Position numbers and translations under genes: made by a program. 34,051 nucleotides of DNA from Tychonema bourrellyi FEM_GT703 (GTDB taxonomy: Bacteria > Cyanobacteriota > Cyanobacteriia > Cyanobacteriales > Microcoleaceae), in assembly GCF_002412335.2 (NCBI RefSeq), contig NZ_NXIB02000087.1, positions 1-34,051 on the forward strand, written 5' to 3'. Shown piece by piece: positions 7,512-14,557 of the stretch. The stretch's first letter is position 1; each line of letters begins with the position of its first letter. The notes under the pieces were generated by a model. It was given only the letters and a program-made list of their open reading frames with translations. It was not told the origin of the DNA and made no database searches.

Positions 7512-8774
7512 CTACCCAAAACTACCTAAGTCTCGACTTAACTGGACCTTGGTGGTTTCGATGCTTACTTCCTGTTTCAACGCAGTCTCAAGATGACTCT
7601 TGAGAGGTTTGTCTGCTCCACAAGCAATCTCGGTAGAACTTACCGTTTGATCCGAACGAATCGGAATGTGAATTCCTTCAAACCATCGTTCGATATTTTT
7701 AGCCGCGTTCAAATCTCTGTCTTCAGTGTGTCCGCACTCAGGACAATGATAGACGCGGTTTTTCAGTGGCATTTTGTGACGATGCACATGGCAACCGGAA
7801 CAGATTTGAGAGCTAGGAAAGAAACGATCAACTAGAATTAATTGGCTAGAAAACTTCTCAGTCTTGTACTCTAGTTGACGCTTGAATTCGTACATTCCAC
7901 AATCTGCAATAGCGCCTGCCAATTTATGGTTTTTCAAGAAAGCTTTGACACTCAAGTCTTCAATCTTCACAACGCTGTGGTTTTTAGCGAGATGATTCGT
8001 GAGCTTATGAATCGCGTCCTTGCGAATATTGGCAACCGCTGCATGATGTCTTGCTAGTAATCGAATCGCCGACCACCGATTTTTAGAGCCTTTGACCTTG
8101 CGACTGACAGAACGCTGTAGACGCTTCATCTTCTTGCTCATTCTTCGGTAAGCTTTGGGATTTGAAAACACCTTGCCATCACTGGTTACAGCCAATTCTT
8201 TGATACCGATATCAACACCTACCGTAGGTCGATTTGCAACTACTACAGGCTTTTCGATTTCATACTTGATGGCAATAAACCAGCGATCGCCTGTGCGACT
8301 AATCACACAGTTATGAATTGAAGTTACAGGCAACGCCTCTGTCAATCTCACCCAACCGATTTTAGGAAGCTTGACTCGCTTACCATCGTTGCGAATTCCT
8401 GGTTTAGCTTTGGTTCCTTGCTCTAAATAAAAAGAATCGTGTGAACGTCCTTTCTTCTTGAAGCGAGGTTGTTTAGACACTTTCTTGAAGCATCTATCCC
8501 AGGCTGTACGCAACTCTGCTAAGGCTTGCTGAGGCGATGCCTTGGAAACTTGATAATACCAGGGATTCTCAGGTTTAACCTCAGCAACTAGACGTTTGTG
8601 TAAGTCAATCGAGCTAGGCACTTTAATCGATTTATCGGTTTCTCTGAGTTCGAGAATCTCCCGAATTACTGCATTACCCCAATTGTAGGCATGACGGGCA
8701 ACGCCGCAATGCTGACGAAACGCTGTTACCTGTTTGTTATTTAGGACTAATGCCGTTTTGAATGAAATAAGCAT
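7512..8774 (-). CDS. tnpB: TnpB / OrfB RNA-guided nuclease of IS605-IS1341 type
   Basis: 420 residues with the standard TnpB layout: an N-terminal helix-turn-helix-like region (TAFRQHCGVARHAYNWGNAV), a central OrfB_IS605 domain and a C-terminal zinc-ribbon plus RuvC segment. All three RuvC acidic residues are visible: Asp188 in VGVDIGIKEL, Glu272 in VKIEDLSVK and Asp354 in TEDRDLNAAKN. Two CxxC pairs (CSGC and CPEC) form the zinc finger. Characterised TnpBs cut DNA guided by an RNA from the element's right end, so this copy looks catalytically intact. GGAGG lies 8 bases before the ATG. It sits between kaiB and kaiA in the same orientation. Confidence 0.93.
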   Translation of the reverse strand: MLISFKTALVLNNKQVTAFRQHCGVARHAYNWGNAVIREILELRETDKSIKVPSSIDLHKRLVAEVKPENPWYYQVSKASPQQALAELRTAWDRCFKKVSKQPRFKKKGRSHDSFYLEQGTKAKPGIRNDGKRVKLPKIGWVRLTEALPVTSIHNCVISRTGDRWFIAIKYEIEKPVVVANRPTVGVDIGIKELAVTSDGKVFSNPKAYRRMSKKMKRLQRSVSRKVKGSKNRWSAIRLLARHHAAVANIRKDAIHKLTNHLAKNHSVVKIEDLSVKAFLKNHKLAGAIADCGMYEFKRQLEYKTEKFSSQLILVDRFFPSSQICSGCHVHRHKMPLKNRVYHCPECGHTEDRDLNAAKNIERWFEGIHIPIRSDQTVSSTEIACGADKPLKSHLETALKQEVSIETTKVQLSRDLGSFG

Positions 8775-8910
8775 CGTTTCGACCTCCGATGTATTTGCTT
8801 TGCTATTACTGATTATGGACGATTGAGAAGTTTTGTCTATATTTGTCTAAAAATTACGATACAGCTCTTAACCCCTATTCTTTGCTATTTTATAATAATT
8901 TTAGCCGATT

Positions 8911-9918
8911 TTACCTTCTACCTTCGGATGTCTCTTTGGGGATCGATCGCCTGTACATTTCGCACAAATGAGCGATCGCGTCAATTAGAGTCAAACGGTA
9001 ATCCAGCAATATTTCTTCGCTACGCCCTTCTAATTTTAGTTGCTTAGCGAACTCGTCCATTAATTCCATGTGAATTTCCACAACTTGAGTCACAGGAACA
9101 TCGGCAAAAAAAGCTAAATTCACAAATTCATCTATTTGATTATTTACCGCAGTATCTTCAGAAAAATAATTCAAAACAATTTTTCGATAAATTGACTTTA
9201 ATTGCTCCAAAAATTTTGTCTTTTCTTCGGGAGACAGATTACGCAAAAAATTCTGGGAATTTCTCTTATAATACACACCTAAGTATCCTAATCGCTCCCG
9301 CAATTTTTCAGCAAGTCGGCGCTGCTGTCGCTGAAGCAAACTTTGAGCAGTCAGTTGTGCTGTCGCACAAACGTTGGCGGATTGGTCATCAAAAGGAACC
9401 GGAGTCGAAAGTTTCAGAAATTGGGTGATCGCCCGATCGATACTAGCAACAATTTCGCCCGATCGAGCAATTGGCAGTTGCACCTCAGCAGGATGGTAAA
9501 AAAAAGAGCAACTTTGCTCTTCAATTTTCTGCGACGTACTAGCCCTAGCCTCAAAACCAGATGAAGATGACTGTTCTGGTCTGTCATCATCTCCCGGTTT
9601 TGTTGAAAAAATCACAGCCGGCAAAAAGATCGATCGTTCTTGCAGTTTACCAGTCAACGATCGCAGATCCCCATCCACTTCAAAAACCAAACAGTCCAGG
9701 TGGTAATTGTGCTTCAGGTATTCAAAAAACTCGATCGCCGACTTAACCTGCGTCAAAGCATAGCGCCCGCCCCCCAAAAGATTGATCGCAGAGGCTGCTA
9801 GTTCCTCAGACTTGACAAAAATACATATAGACAGTTGGGGAAGCAAAGGTGTAGGTGAAACAGCTAAGTTTCCCGAAAATGTTAGATCGCTCAGAGTTGA
9901 TATCTCCTTTACAAACAC
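8911..9918 (-). CDS. kaiA: Circadian clock protein KaiA
   Basis: KaiA stimulates KaiC autophosphorylation. The N-terminal pseudo-receiver begins at LPQLSICIFVKSEELAASAI (about residue 26) and ends near residue 165. The C-terminal helical dimerisation and KaiC-binding domain runs from about residue 200 (KLRERLGYLGVYYKRNSQNF, then FLEQLKSIYRKIVLNYF, then IDEFVNLAFFADVPVTQVVE). The Ser-rich linker near residues 110-130 is longer than in Synechococcus KaiA. The longest frame starts at GTG 9918, but its AAGGAG falls inside the coding sequence (complement of 9904-9909). That favours a start further in, at CTG 9894 or TTG 9846; the latter gives a 311-residue protein beginning at the conserved LPQLS block. 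Confidence 0.95.
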   Translation of the reverse strand: MFVKEISTLSDLTFSGNLAVSPTPLLPQLSICIFVKSEELAASAINLLGGGRYALTQVKSAIEFFEYLKHNYHLDCLVFEVDGDLRSLTGKLQERSIFLPAVIFSTKPGDDDRPEQSSSSGFEARASTSQKIEEQSCSFFYHPAEVQLPIARSGEIVASIDRAITQFLKLSTPVPFDDQSANVCATAQLTAQSLLQRQQRRLAEKLRERLGYLGVYYKRNSQNFLRNLSPEEKTKFLEQLKSIYRKIVLNYFSEDTAVNNQIDEFVNLAFFADVPVTQVVEIHMELMDEFAKQLKLEGRSEEILLDYRLTLIDAIAHLCEMYRRSIPKETSEGRR

Positions 9919-10241
9919 TTAACATTTTAACAATCATTGCAACATTTATTGTAACCAATCTTAACGGCAAAATTGGTAACAACCTTGTTACAGAGGGATA
10001 ATTGAACAGTAATCCTTTGCTACAAGGTCAAATACCTCCAGGCTGATTTCTGCAATTAAGCTTAAGCCTTAAAATAAGTGCTAGTGACCTCAAATCAGGC
10101 ACTGGTATCGAACGTACTGGGATCGATCCCGCTCGGAGGCATCAGAGAAGACTGATATAAAACAAATTAGATCTAAAAATCGGCAGCTACATTGGGTCTC
10201 AAAAATATTACTGCTCAGAGGAGCAGACTCTCAGGTTCGTT
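9919..10241. other. Divergent intergenic region kaiA / histidine kinase
   Basis: About 320 bases that must hold both promoters. Three palindromes are visible: GTAACAA/TTGTTAC (9976-9991), TTAAGCTTAA (10056-10065) and GGGATCGATCCC (10119-10130). GAGGAG at 10219-10224 is too far from the kinase ATG to be its ribosome site; AGG at 10233-10235 is nearer. No confident -35/-10 pair was found on either strand. Confidence 0.6.
9976..9991. promoter_or_regulatory. Palindrome GTAACAAccTTGTTAC, possible operator
   Basis: A perfect 7-bp inverted repeat with a 2-base centre, about 60 bases upstream of the kaiA frame. It has the GTA...TAC outline of an NtcA box, but the spacer is 10 rather than 8, so NtcA is unlikely. 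Symmetry and position suggest a dimeric regulator; the identity is unknown. Confidence 0.3.
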
Positions 10242-13200
10242 ATGCCACAAACCCGCTCCACTCTCCAAGATTTTATCGAACCAGTGCCACTGTGCCGATC
10301 GACAGCTCAGCTCAAAACACTGCGGTCAATTTTCAGTCAGGGGAACTGCGATCGCATCGCAGTTGTCAACGAACAGCTACAGCCCCTGGGATTAGTTTAC
10401 CTCCGCAGCCTCATGCCACTGGCAGACCGAGACAGCAAATGGCAACAACCTCTGTCAGAAAAACCGATCGCGATCGCACCCCTGACAACAATATCGGGAG
10501 ATTTGAGCGTGAGTGAATTTTGGCAATACCTGCAAACAACAGAACTTCATACCCCAGAACAGCGAGGCGAAACCGAGGGCAAATATTTCGATCGCCCGAT
10601 CGCCCTCACCAATTCCGAAGGTAAATTTTTGGGACTGCTCAACAGCCTGAGCCTGCTGCAATTCGTCGCCCTAAACAGCAGCTCCATCAAACACTCCACA
10701 GCCTCAGAATACAGCCTAAAAGCTCAACAAACCGCAGCCAAAGAGCATGGACACTCCCCGGCACAATCCGTCATCACCACCGCCCTAGACGCTCAATTAC
10801 GCTTTCTAGAAGCAGGACTAAAACCCTCGGAAAACCTCAATTCCCTGGTTCAACTCCTCGAAAAACTGCCCCTACCCCTGAGATTGCAAACCCCCACAGG
10901 ACAAATAGTCAGTCAAAACGCACCCTGGCGGACTTTACTGGGAGCAGGGCCAGAACCAGTCGCAGAAACAGACAACGAGCCAGCAGTCAATCCCCACCGA
11001 CCATCTCCCCATAAGCCTGGGAGGGAGGCAACCGAATACAAGAGTGCACCAAATTTAGACCTCACCCAAGAATTCAGCAGCCTAGTAGGAGTAGCGCGAT
11101 CGGGCGATCGCGACTCCACCACAGCCACCAGTTGTCCCCTACCCCTGTACGCCGCCGCCTCCCCATCCACCTTAACCAGCCCAGCCTGGTGTCTGACCCC
11201 CGGCAAACCAGACACCTACATTTGCGACTGTCCCGTCCAAAAAGGTCAAGAACGAATCTGGCAATTTGTCAAACAGCCACTCTCCGACAACCTAATTTTA
11301 GTAATGGGACAAGATGTCACCGAAGAACATTTAGTCGCCAAAGAACTAGCAGCTAAAAATGCCGACTTAATCCACCTCAACCGACTCAAAGACGAATTTT
11401 TATCCTGTATCAGCCACGAACTAAAAACCCCGCTCACCGCCGTCCTCGGTTTGTCCAGCCTCCTCAAAGATAAATTAATCGGAGAACTCAACGATCGCCA
11501 AACTCGCTACGCCAAACTAATCCATAAAAGCGGGCGACATTTAATGACAATAGTTAACGACATTTTAGACTTGACCCGGATGGAAACCGGGCAACTAGAA
11601 CTAATTCCCGAACCAGTCGAAATTACCGCAGCTTGCAACAGAGCCTTTGAACAAGCTAAACAACTCCAACAGCAAGACGAAAAATCCCCATCAAAATCAG
11701 AGGTAACTACCGCCAACCAAGAGGTCGAATCCTCAGCAGAAACTGAATTTACACTCGAAATTGAACCGGGAATCAGCTATTTAATCGCTGACGAACTGCG
11801 GTTGCGACAAATGCTCGTCAACCTTCTATCCAACGCCTTAAAATTCACAGAAATCGGTGGCAAAATTGGCTTGAAAGTAAATATTTGGGAAGGCTGGATT
11901 GCCTTCACCGTTTGGGACACAGGTATCGGCATCCCCGCAGACAAACAACACTTGATATTTCAAAAATTCCAACAGTTAGAAAGCCCCCTGACTCGCCGAT
12001 TTCAAGGAACTGGACTGGGACTGGTACTGACTCAACGTTTAGCTAGACTTCACGGCGGAGACGTTTCGTTTATTTCCTCAGAAGGTCAAGGTTCTCAATT
12101 CACCTTGCTCCTGCCGCCAAATCCTCCAGGAAGCAGTATAGAAGAATCAGCAGAATATACAGCCCTAGATCCAGAATTATTCAAACCAAAATATCAGTAT
12201 CCGATCGCCAATTCTCGATCTCGCCTAGTATTAATCGTCGAAGCAGTTCCGAAATATATCGAAGATTTAACCAACGTCCTCACAGGTTTAGGCTATCAAG
12301 TAATCGTCGCCCGTTCCGGCACCGAAGCACTCGAAAAAGCCCGCAGGTTCAGTCCAGAAGTGATTTTCCTCAACCCGCTACTACCACTGCTGTCGGGCTG
12401 GGACGTGCTGACATTGCTCAAAAGCGACCCAGATACTCGATCGATCCCGGCGATCGTCACCGCCACCAGAGGCGAAAAAGAACGAGCCTCAGTCAACCTA
12501 GCCGAAGGCTTTTTAAGCTTACCCGTCACAGAACCCGCTTTGAGAATACTACTAGGCGATTTAATCGGTCACGATACCAATGCGCGCAATGTGAGAAGTT
12601 CTTTGACTATTTTGTGGCTCAGCCCGCAAAACAGTTCCTCCCAAGGTTCATCTTTATTACTGAACCATAACTATTGCCGGGTTTTAGAAGCCGATGACCT
12701 CGGTCAGGCAGAACTTGTCGCCCGCATCTGGCGTCCCGATGTCATCGTCTTGGACGGTACAAATCCACTAGAAAACCCCTCAGCTTTTATCAAACAGTTA
12801 AGTCTGTCTCGGAGTTTGGGTTCTCTCCCTTTGGTAACTTTAGACCCCGCAACTACACTACTGGCAAATCAAGTCAAGGGACTGTCAGTATTTCCGTGTT
12901 TGGCTACCAGTAACGTCACCTCCGACACTCCTCTGGTAGCATCTGCTTTGTGGCAAGTTATTCAAGTAGCTGCTGGTATGAGTTGGAAGCCCAGCATTTT
13001 ATTTGCCGACATTTCGACTTTATCCGACTTGGCCGGAACTGGGGAAAATAGGGATACAGATGAAGTGCAAAATTGCGATTGTCGATCGACAAATATCGAG
13101 TTTCCAATTCCCAGTTCTGAGTTTTTTCTGCCCAATTTTCAAGCTTTGATTCAGTATATCCAAACCGCCGGTTTTCGAGGAACTATTGGTCTTCGTTGGA

Positions 13201-13478
13201 AGGAAGTTTTGCAGCAGTTGCAATATCAAAGCGTTGACTTAGTTTTGCTTTGCTTGCGAGATGCGCCCTCAGAATCATCCGCTATGTTGCAAGCATTATC
13301 TAATCTGCGACAAATGACCGGAAAACCGCCTATTTTAGTGTTGGATTATCGGTCTGTCGCAACTTCGGAATCGGAGGCGATCGACTTTCTGCTGCAAGAA
13401 GTATCCGCTAAAATCTTACCTTCTTCTCTGTCGGCTGCCCAATTGTTAGATCGAATTCAACAGAGTATACAGGGGTAA
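10242..13478 (+). CDS. CBS-domain hybrid histidine kinase with degenerate receiver domains
   Basis: A 1078-residue soluble signalling protein. Residues about 10-150 look like a CBS pair (CDRIAVVNEQLQPLGLVYLR and RPIALTNSEGKFLGLLNSLS). A PAS-like stretch follows (to about 360), then HisKA with the phosphorylatable His392 in ISHELKTPL. The HATPase domain has N box NLLSNALKF (about 525), VWDTGIGIP and GTGLGL. Three receiver-like segments follow. The first (about 652-775) has Asn711 where the phosphoacceptor Asp should be and has lost the acidic pair (LIVEAVP). The second keeps Asp838 (VIVLDGT) but lacks the acidic pair. The third has LVLLCLRDAP at that site. It is divergent from kaiA. The kinase core looks active and the receivers look like binding modules, as in CikA, but it lacks the CikA GAF domain. 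Confidence 0.88.
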   Translation: MPQTRSTLQDFIEPVPLCRSTAQLKTLRSIFSQGNCDRIAVVNEQLQPLGLVYLRSLMPLADRDSKWQQPLSEKPIAIAPLTTISGDLSVSEFWQYLQTTELHTPEQRGETEGKYFDRPIALTNSEGKFLGLLNSLSLLQFVALNSSSIKHSTASEYSLKAQQTAAKEHGHSPAQSVITTALDAQLRFLEAGLKPSENLNSLVQLLEKLPLPLRLQTPTGQIVSQNAPWRTLLGAGPEPVAETDNEPAVNPHRPSPHKPGREATEYKSAPNLDLTQEFSSLVGVARSGDRDSTTATSCPLPLYAAASPSTLTSPAWCLTPGKPDTYICDCPVQKGQERIWQFVKQPLSDNLILVMGQDVTEEHLVAKELAAKNADLIHLNRLKDEFLSCISHELKTPLTAVLGLSSLLKDKLIGELNDRQTRYAKLIHKSGRHLMTIVNDILDLTRMETGQLELIPEPVEITAACNRAFEQAKQLQQQDEKSPSKSEVTTANQEVESSAETEFTLEIEPGISYLIADELRLRQMLVNLLSNALKFTEIGGKIGLKVNIWEGWIAFTVWDTGIGIPADKQHLIFQKFQQLESPLTRRFQGTGLGLVLTQRLARLHGGDVSFISSEGQGSQFTLLLPPNPPGSSIEESAEYTALDPELFKPKYQYPIANSRSRLVLIVEAVPKYIEDLTNVLTGLGYQVIVARSGTEALEKARRFSPEVIFLNPLLPLLSGWDVLTLLKSDPDTRSIPAIVTATRGEKERASVNLAEGFLSLPVTEPALRILLGDLIGHDTNARNVRSSLTILWLSPQNSSSQGSSLLLNHNYCRVLEADDLGQAELVARIWRPDVIVLDGTNPLENPSAFIKQLSLSRSLGSLPLVTLDPATTLLANQVKGLSVFPCLATSNVTSDTPLVASALWQVIQVAAGMSWKPSILFADISTLSDLAGTGENRDTDEVQNCDCRSTNIEFPIPSSEFFLPNFQALIQYIQTAGFRGTIGLRWKEVLQQLQYQSVDLVLLCLRDAPSESSAMLQALSNLRQMTGKPPILVLDYRSVATSESEAIDFLLQEVSAKILPSSLSAAQLLDRIQQSIQG

Positions 13479-13530
13479 GCTGTGTTGCATCTAGATTACC
13501 TATGGTATTAGAGAGGGAGAGGGGGAGAAG
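13478..13530 (+). repeat. Dispersed repeat, copy 1 (AGCTGT...CATCTAGATT...)
   Basis: Starts within the kinase stop codon. AGCTGTGTTGCATCTAGATT and the following TATTAGAGAGGGAGAGGGGG match the reverse complement of 18008-18065 with a few differences. The G/A-rich tail continues into a 16-bp tandem array. Confidence 0.65.
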
Positions 13531-13581
13531 ATGAGAGGGGGAGAAGATGAGAGGGGGAGAAGATGAGAGGGGGAGAAGATG
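13518..13581. repeat. 16-bp tandem repeat, 4 identical copies
   Basis: Four perfect copies of AGAGGGGGAGAAGATG with no spacer (13518-13533, 13534-13549, 13550-13565, 13566-13581). Perfect identity suggests recent expansion by slippage. Confidence 0.9.
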
Positions 13582-13771
13582 AGAAAATTTGATGCTTTTT
13601 GGCTGCATTAATGTCGCGAGGTTGAGGAGCTCACGAGAGCAAGAGTCCGCGAGGTGGGCATTGGCATCACTTGTCGCCACCCGCGCAGCAAGATCATCCT
13701 CAATTGAACAGACAAGACATCAAAAAGTTGCTAATTTTGTAGTTGAGATTTCTGTGTGGCGATCGCCCCCC

Positions 13772-13900
13772 ATGCCCAAACCCTATAGTTACGACCTGCG
13801 AAAAAAAGTAGGGGCGAATGGCAAGAGAGCCCCTACGCACATTGAGCAAGATGGTATGAAGAAAAGTGAAGTCAGCCAACTGTTCAATAAACGCAAGTAG
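13772..13900 (+). pseudogene. IS630-type transposase N-terminal fragment, interrupted by a palindromic repeat
   Basis: The frame MPKPYSYDLRKKV followed later by IEQDGMKKSEVSQLFN is the N-terminal helix-turn-helix region of IS630-family transposases. Between the two parts lies an inserted repeat (13808-13840, stem GTAGGGGC/GCCCCTAC) that encodes GANGKRAPTH and keeps the frame. The fragment ends at TAG 13900, with the DDE catalytic domain wholly absent. It is a dead remnant adjoining the truncated DUF5615 gene and may mark the deletion that truncated it. Confidence 0.7.
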
Positions 13901-13917
13901 AAATGGCTAAACTTTGG

Positions 13918-14145
13918 TCAGGGGACATTATCCCTCAACTGTTCGTAAGCCAAATCGGGCATAGTTGCTCGGTCATGGCTTAACACAATGCGATCGTTCT
14001 GGGCCGCCCAGTTGAGAATTGTTGGATCGTCAGCTTCTCGTAAACCAACATCCTGAACGCGAAGCAAATCAAGGTCTGGCTGACGTAGGAAAAGCCCTCG
14101 AACAATATCGCCATTAAAATTTTCATCGCTCAACAGCCGCAGCAT
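13918..14145 (-). pseudogene. DUF5615 PIN-like toxin, C-terminally truncated
   Basis: A 75-residue frame beginning MLRLLSDENFNGDIVRGLF, with RVQDVGLREADDPTILNWAA and RIVLSHDRATMPDLAYE, the conserved core of DUF5615 Mut7-C-like PIN proteins. Family members usually run to about 110 residues. Here the frame stops at LRDNVP, a few bases from the IS630 remnant, so the C-terminal strand and helix are missing. The acidic residues of the first half (Asp in SDENF, Asp in SHDRAT) are kept. It starts 2 bases after the DUF433 stop, the standard antitoxin-toxin order. Probably inactive, though a short form cannot be excluded. Confidence 0.65.
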
Positions 14146-14147
14146 AG

Positions 14148-14393
14148 TTAACCCTCAAGATTTTTTGGGGCTAACAAGCGCGATCGCACAACGGTCAAAT
14201 CGGGTTGAATATCCCACAAACGCTGACGGACGGAATCTGCTAATTGTTCGCGATAATTGAGATAAGCTTCTACTGTTTCTTGGTGTCGGAGATAATAGCC
14301 GATCGCACTATAGACATCGGACAATGACACTGTTGAATAACGCTGCACAATTGATTCCGGCGACGCACCATCCTGAAAAGCTCGAATCACCAA
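14148..14393 (-). pseudogene. DUF433 antitoxin, N-terminally truncated
   Basis: An 81-residue frame with VIRAFQDGASPESIVQRYST and LSDVYSAIGYYLRHQETVEA, the second half of the DUF433 helix-turn-helix antitoxin family. The usual first 25-30 residues (a beta-rich section ending in a TLD-type motif before VIRAF) are absent. The only start available is a TTG with no ribosome site, and upstream sequence is an inverted repeat (14415-14468), not coding. It was likely the antitoxin of the following DUF5615 gene. It may still bind its partner but has probably lost proper expression. Confidence 0.6.
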
Positions 14394-14414
14394 AAAGGGA
14401 TTTTCGATGGGGGA

Positions 14415-14468
14415 GGGCGGGTTTATTTGACCTGTCTGTAACCTTTAAGGCTACTCGCGAACCCGCCC
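14415..14468. repeat. Inverted repeat GGGCGGGTT / AACCCGCCC
   Basis: Perfect 9-bp arms at 14415-14423 and 14460-14468 with a 36-base loop. It replaces the expected 5' end of the DUF433 gene, so it or a linked event may have caused the truncation. Confidence 0.65.
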
Positions 14469-14500
14469 CTACAGCTAATTGAAAATGGTGCAACATTTCA

Positions 14501-14544
14501 GTTACATCCGTTACATCCGTTACAAAATCCGTTGCCGAACTTCC
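14501..14544 (-). repeat. Dispersed repeat, copy A (also inside lnt)
   Basis: On the minus strand this reads GGAAGTTCGGCAACGGATTT followed by TTGTAACGGATGTAACGGATG. The first 40 bases match 26791-26830 inside lnt with two differences. It contains a 9-bp direct repeat, GTAACGGAT. Confidence 0.75.
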
Positions 14545-14557
14545 CCCTTCCCTCAAA

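Larger units (their letters stand above)
7484..8848 (-). mobile_element. IS200/IS605-type insertion carrying only tnpB (approximate ends)
   Basis: An insertion between kaiB and kaiA built around tnpB, with no tnpA (Y1 transposase) present. Immediately after the tnpB stop lies a stem GTCTTA/TAAGAC (7489-7494 with 7506-7511), the kind of subterminal hairpin expected at the right end. The 9-bp TATTTGTCT occurs at both 7484-7492 and 8840-8848, and I use it as provisional limits. The true ends could differ by tens of bases, since this family leaves no inverted repeats or duplications. Confidence 0.5.

Noticed and set aside
9976-9991. NtcA-binding site upstream of kaiA
   Set aside because: The GTA/TAC spacing is 10, not the 8 required, and no suitably placed -10 was found.
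13589-13771. 5' extension of the IS630 frame
   Set aside because: Transposase-like sequence begins only at ATG 13772; the upstream part is chance open frame.
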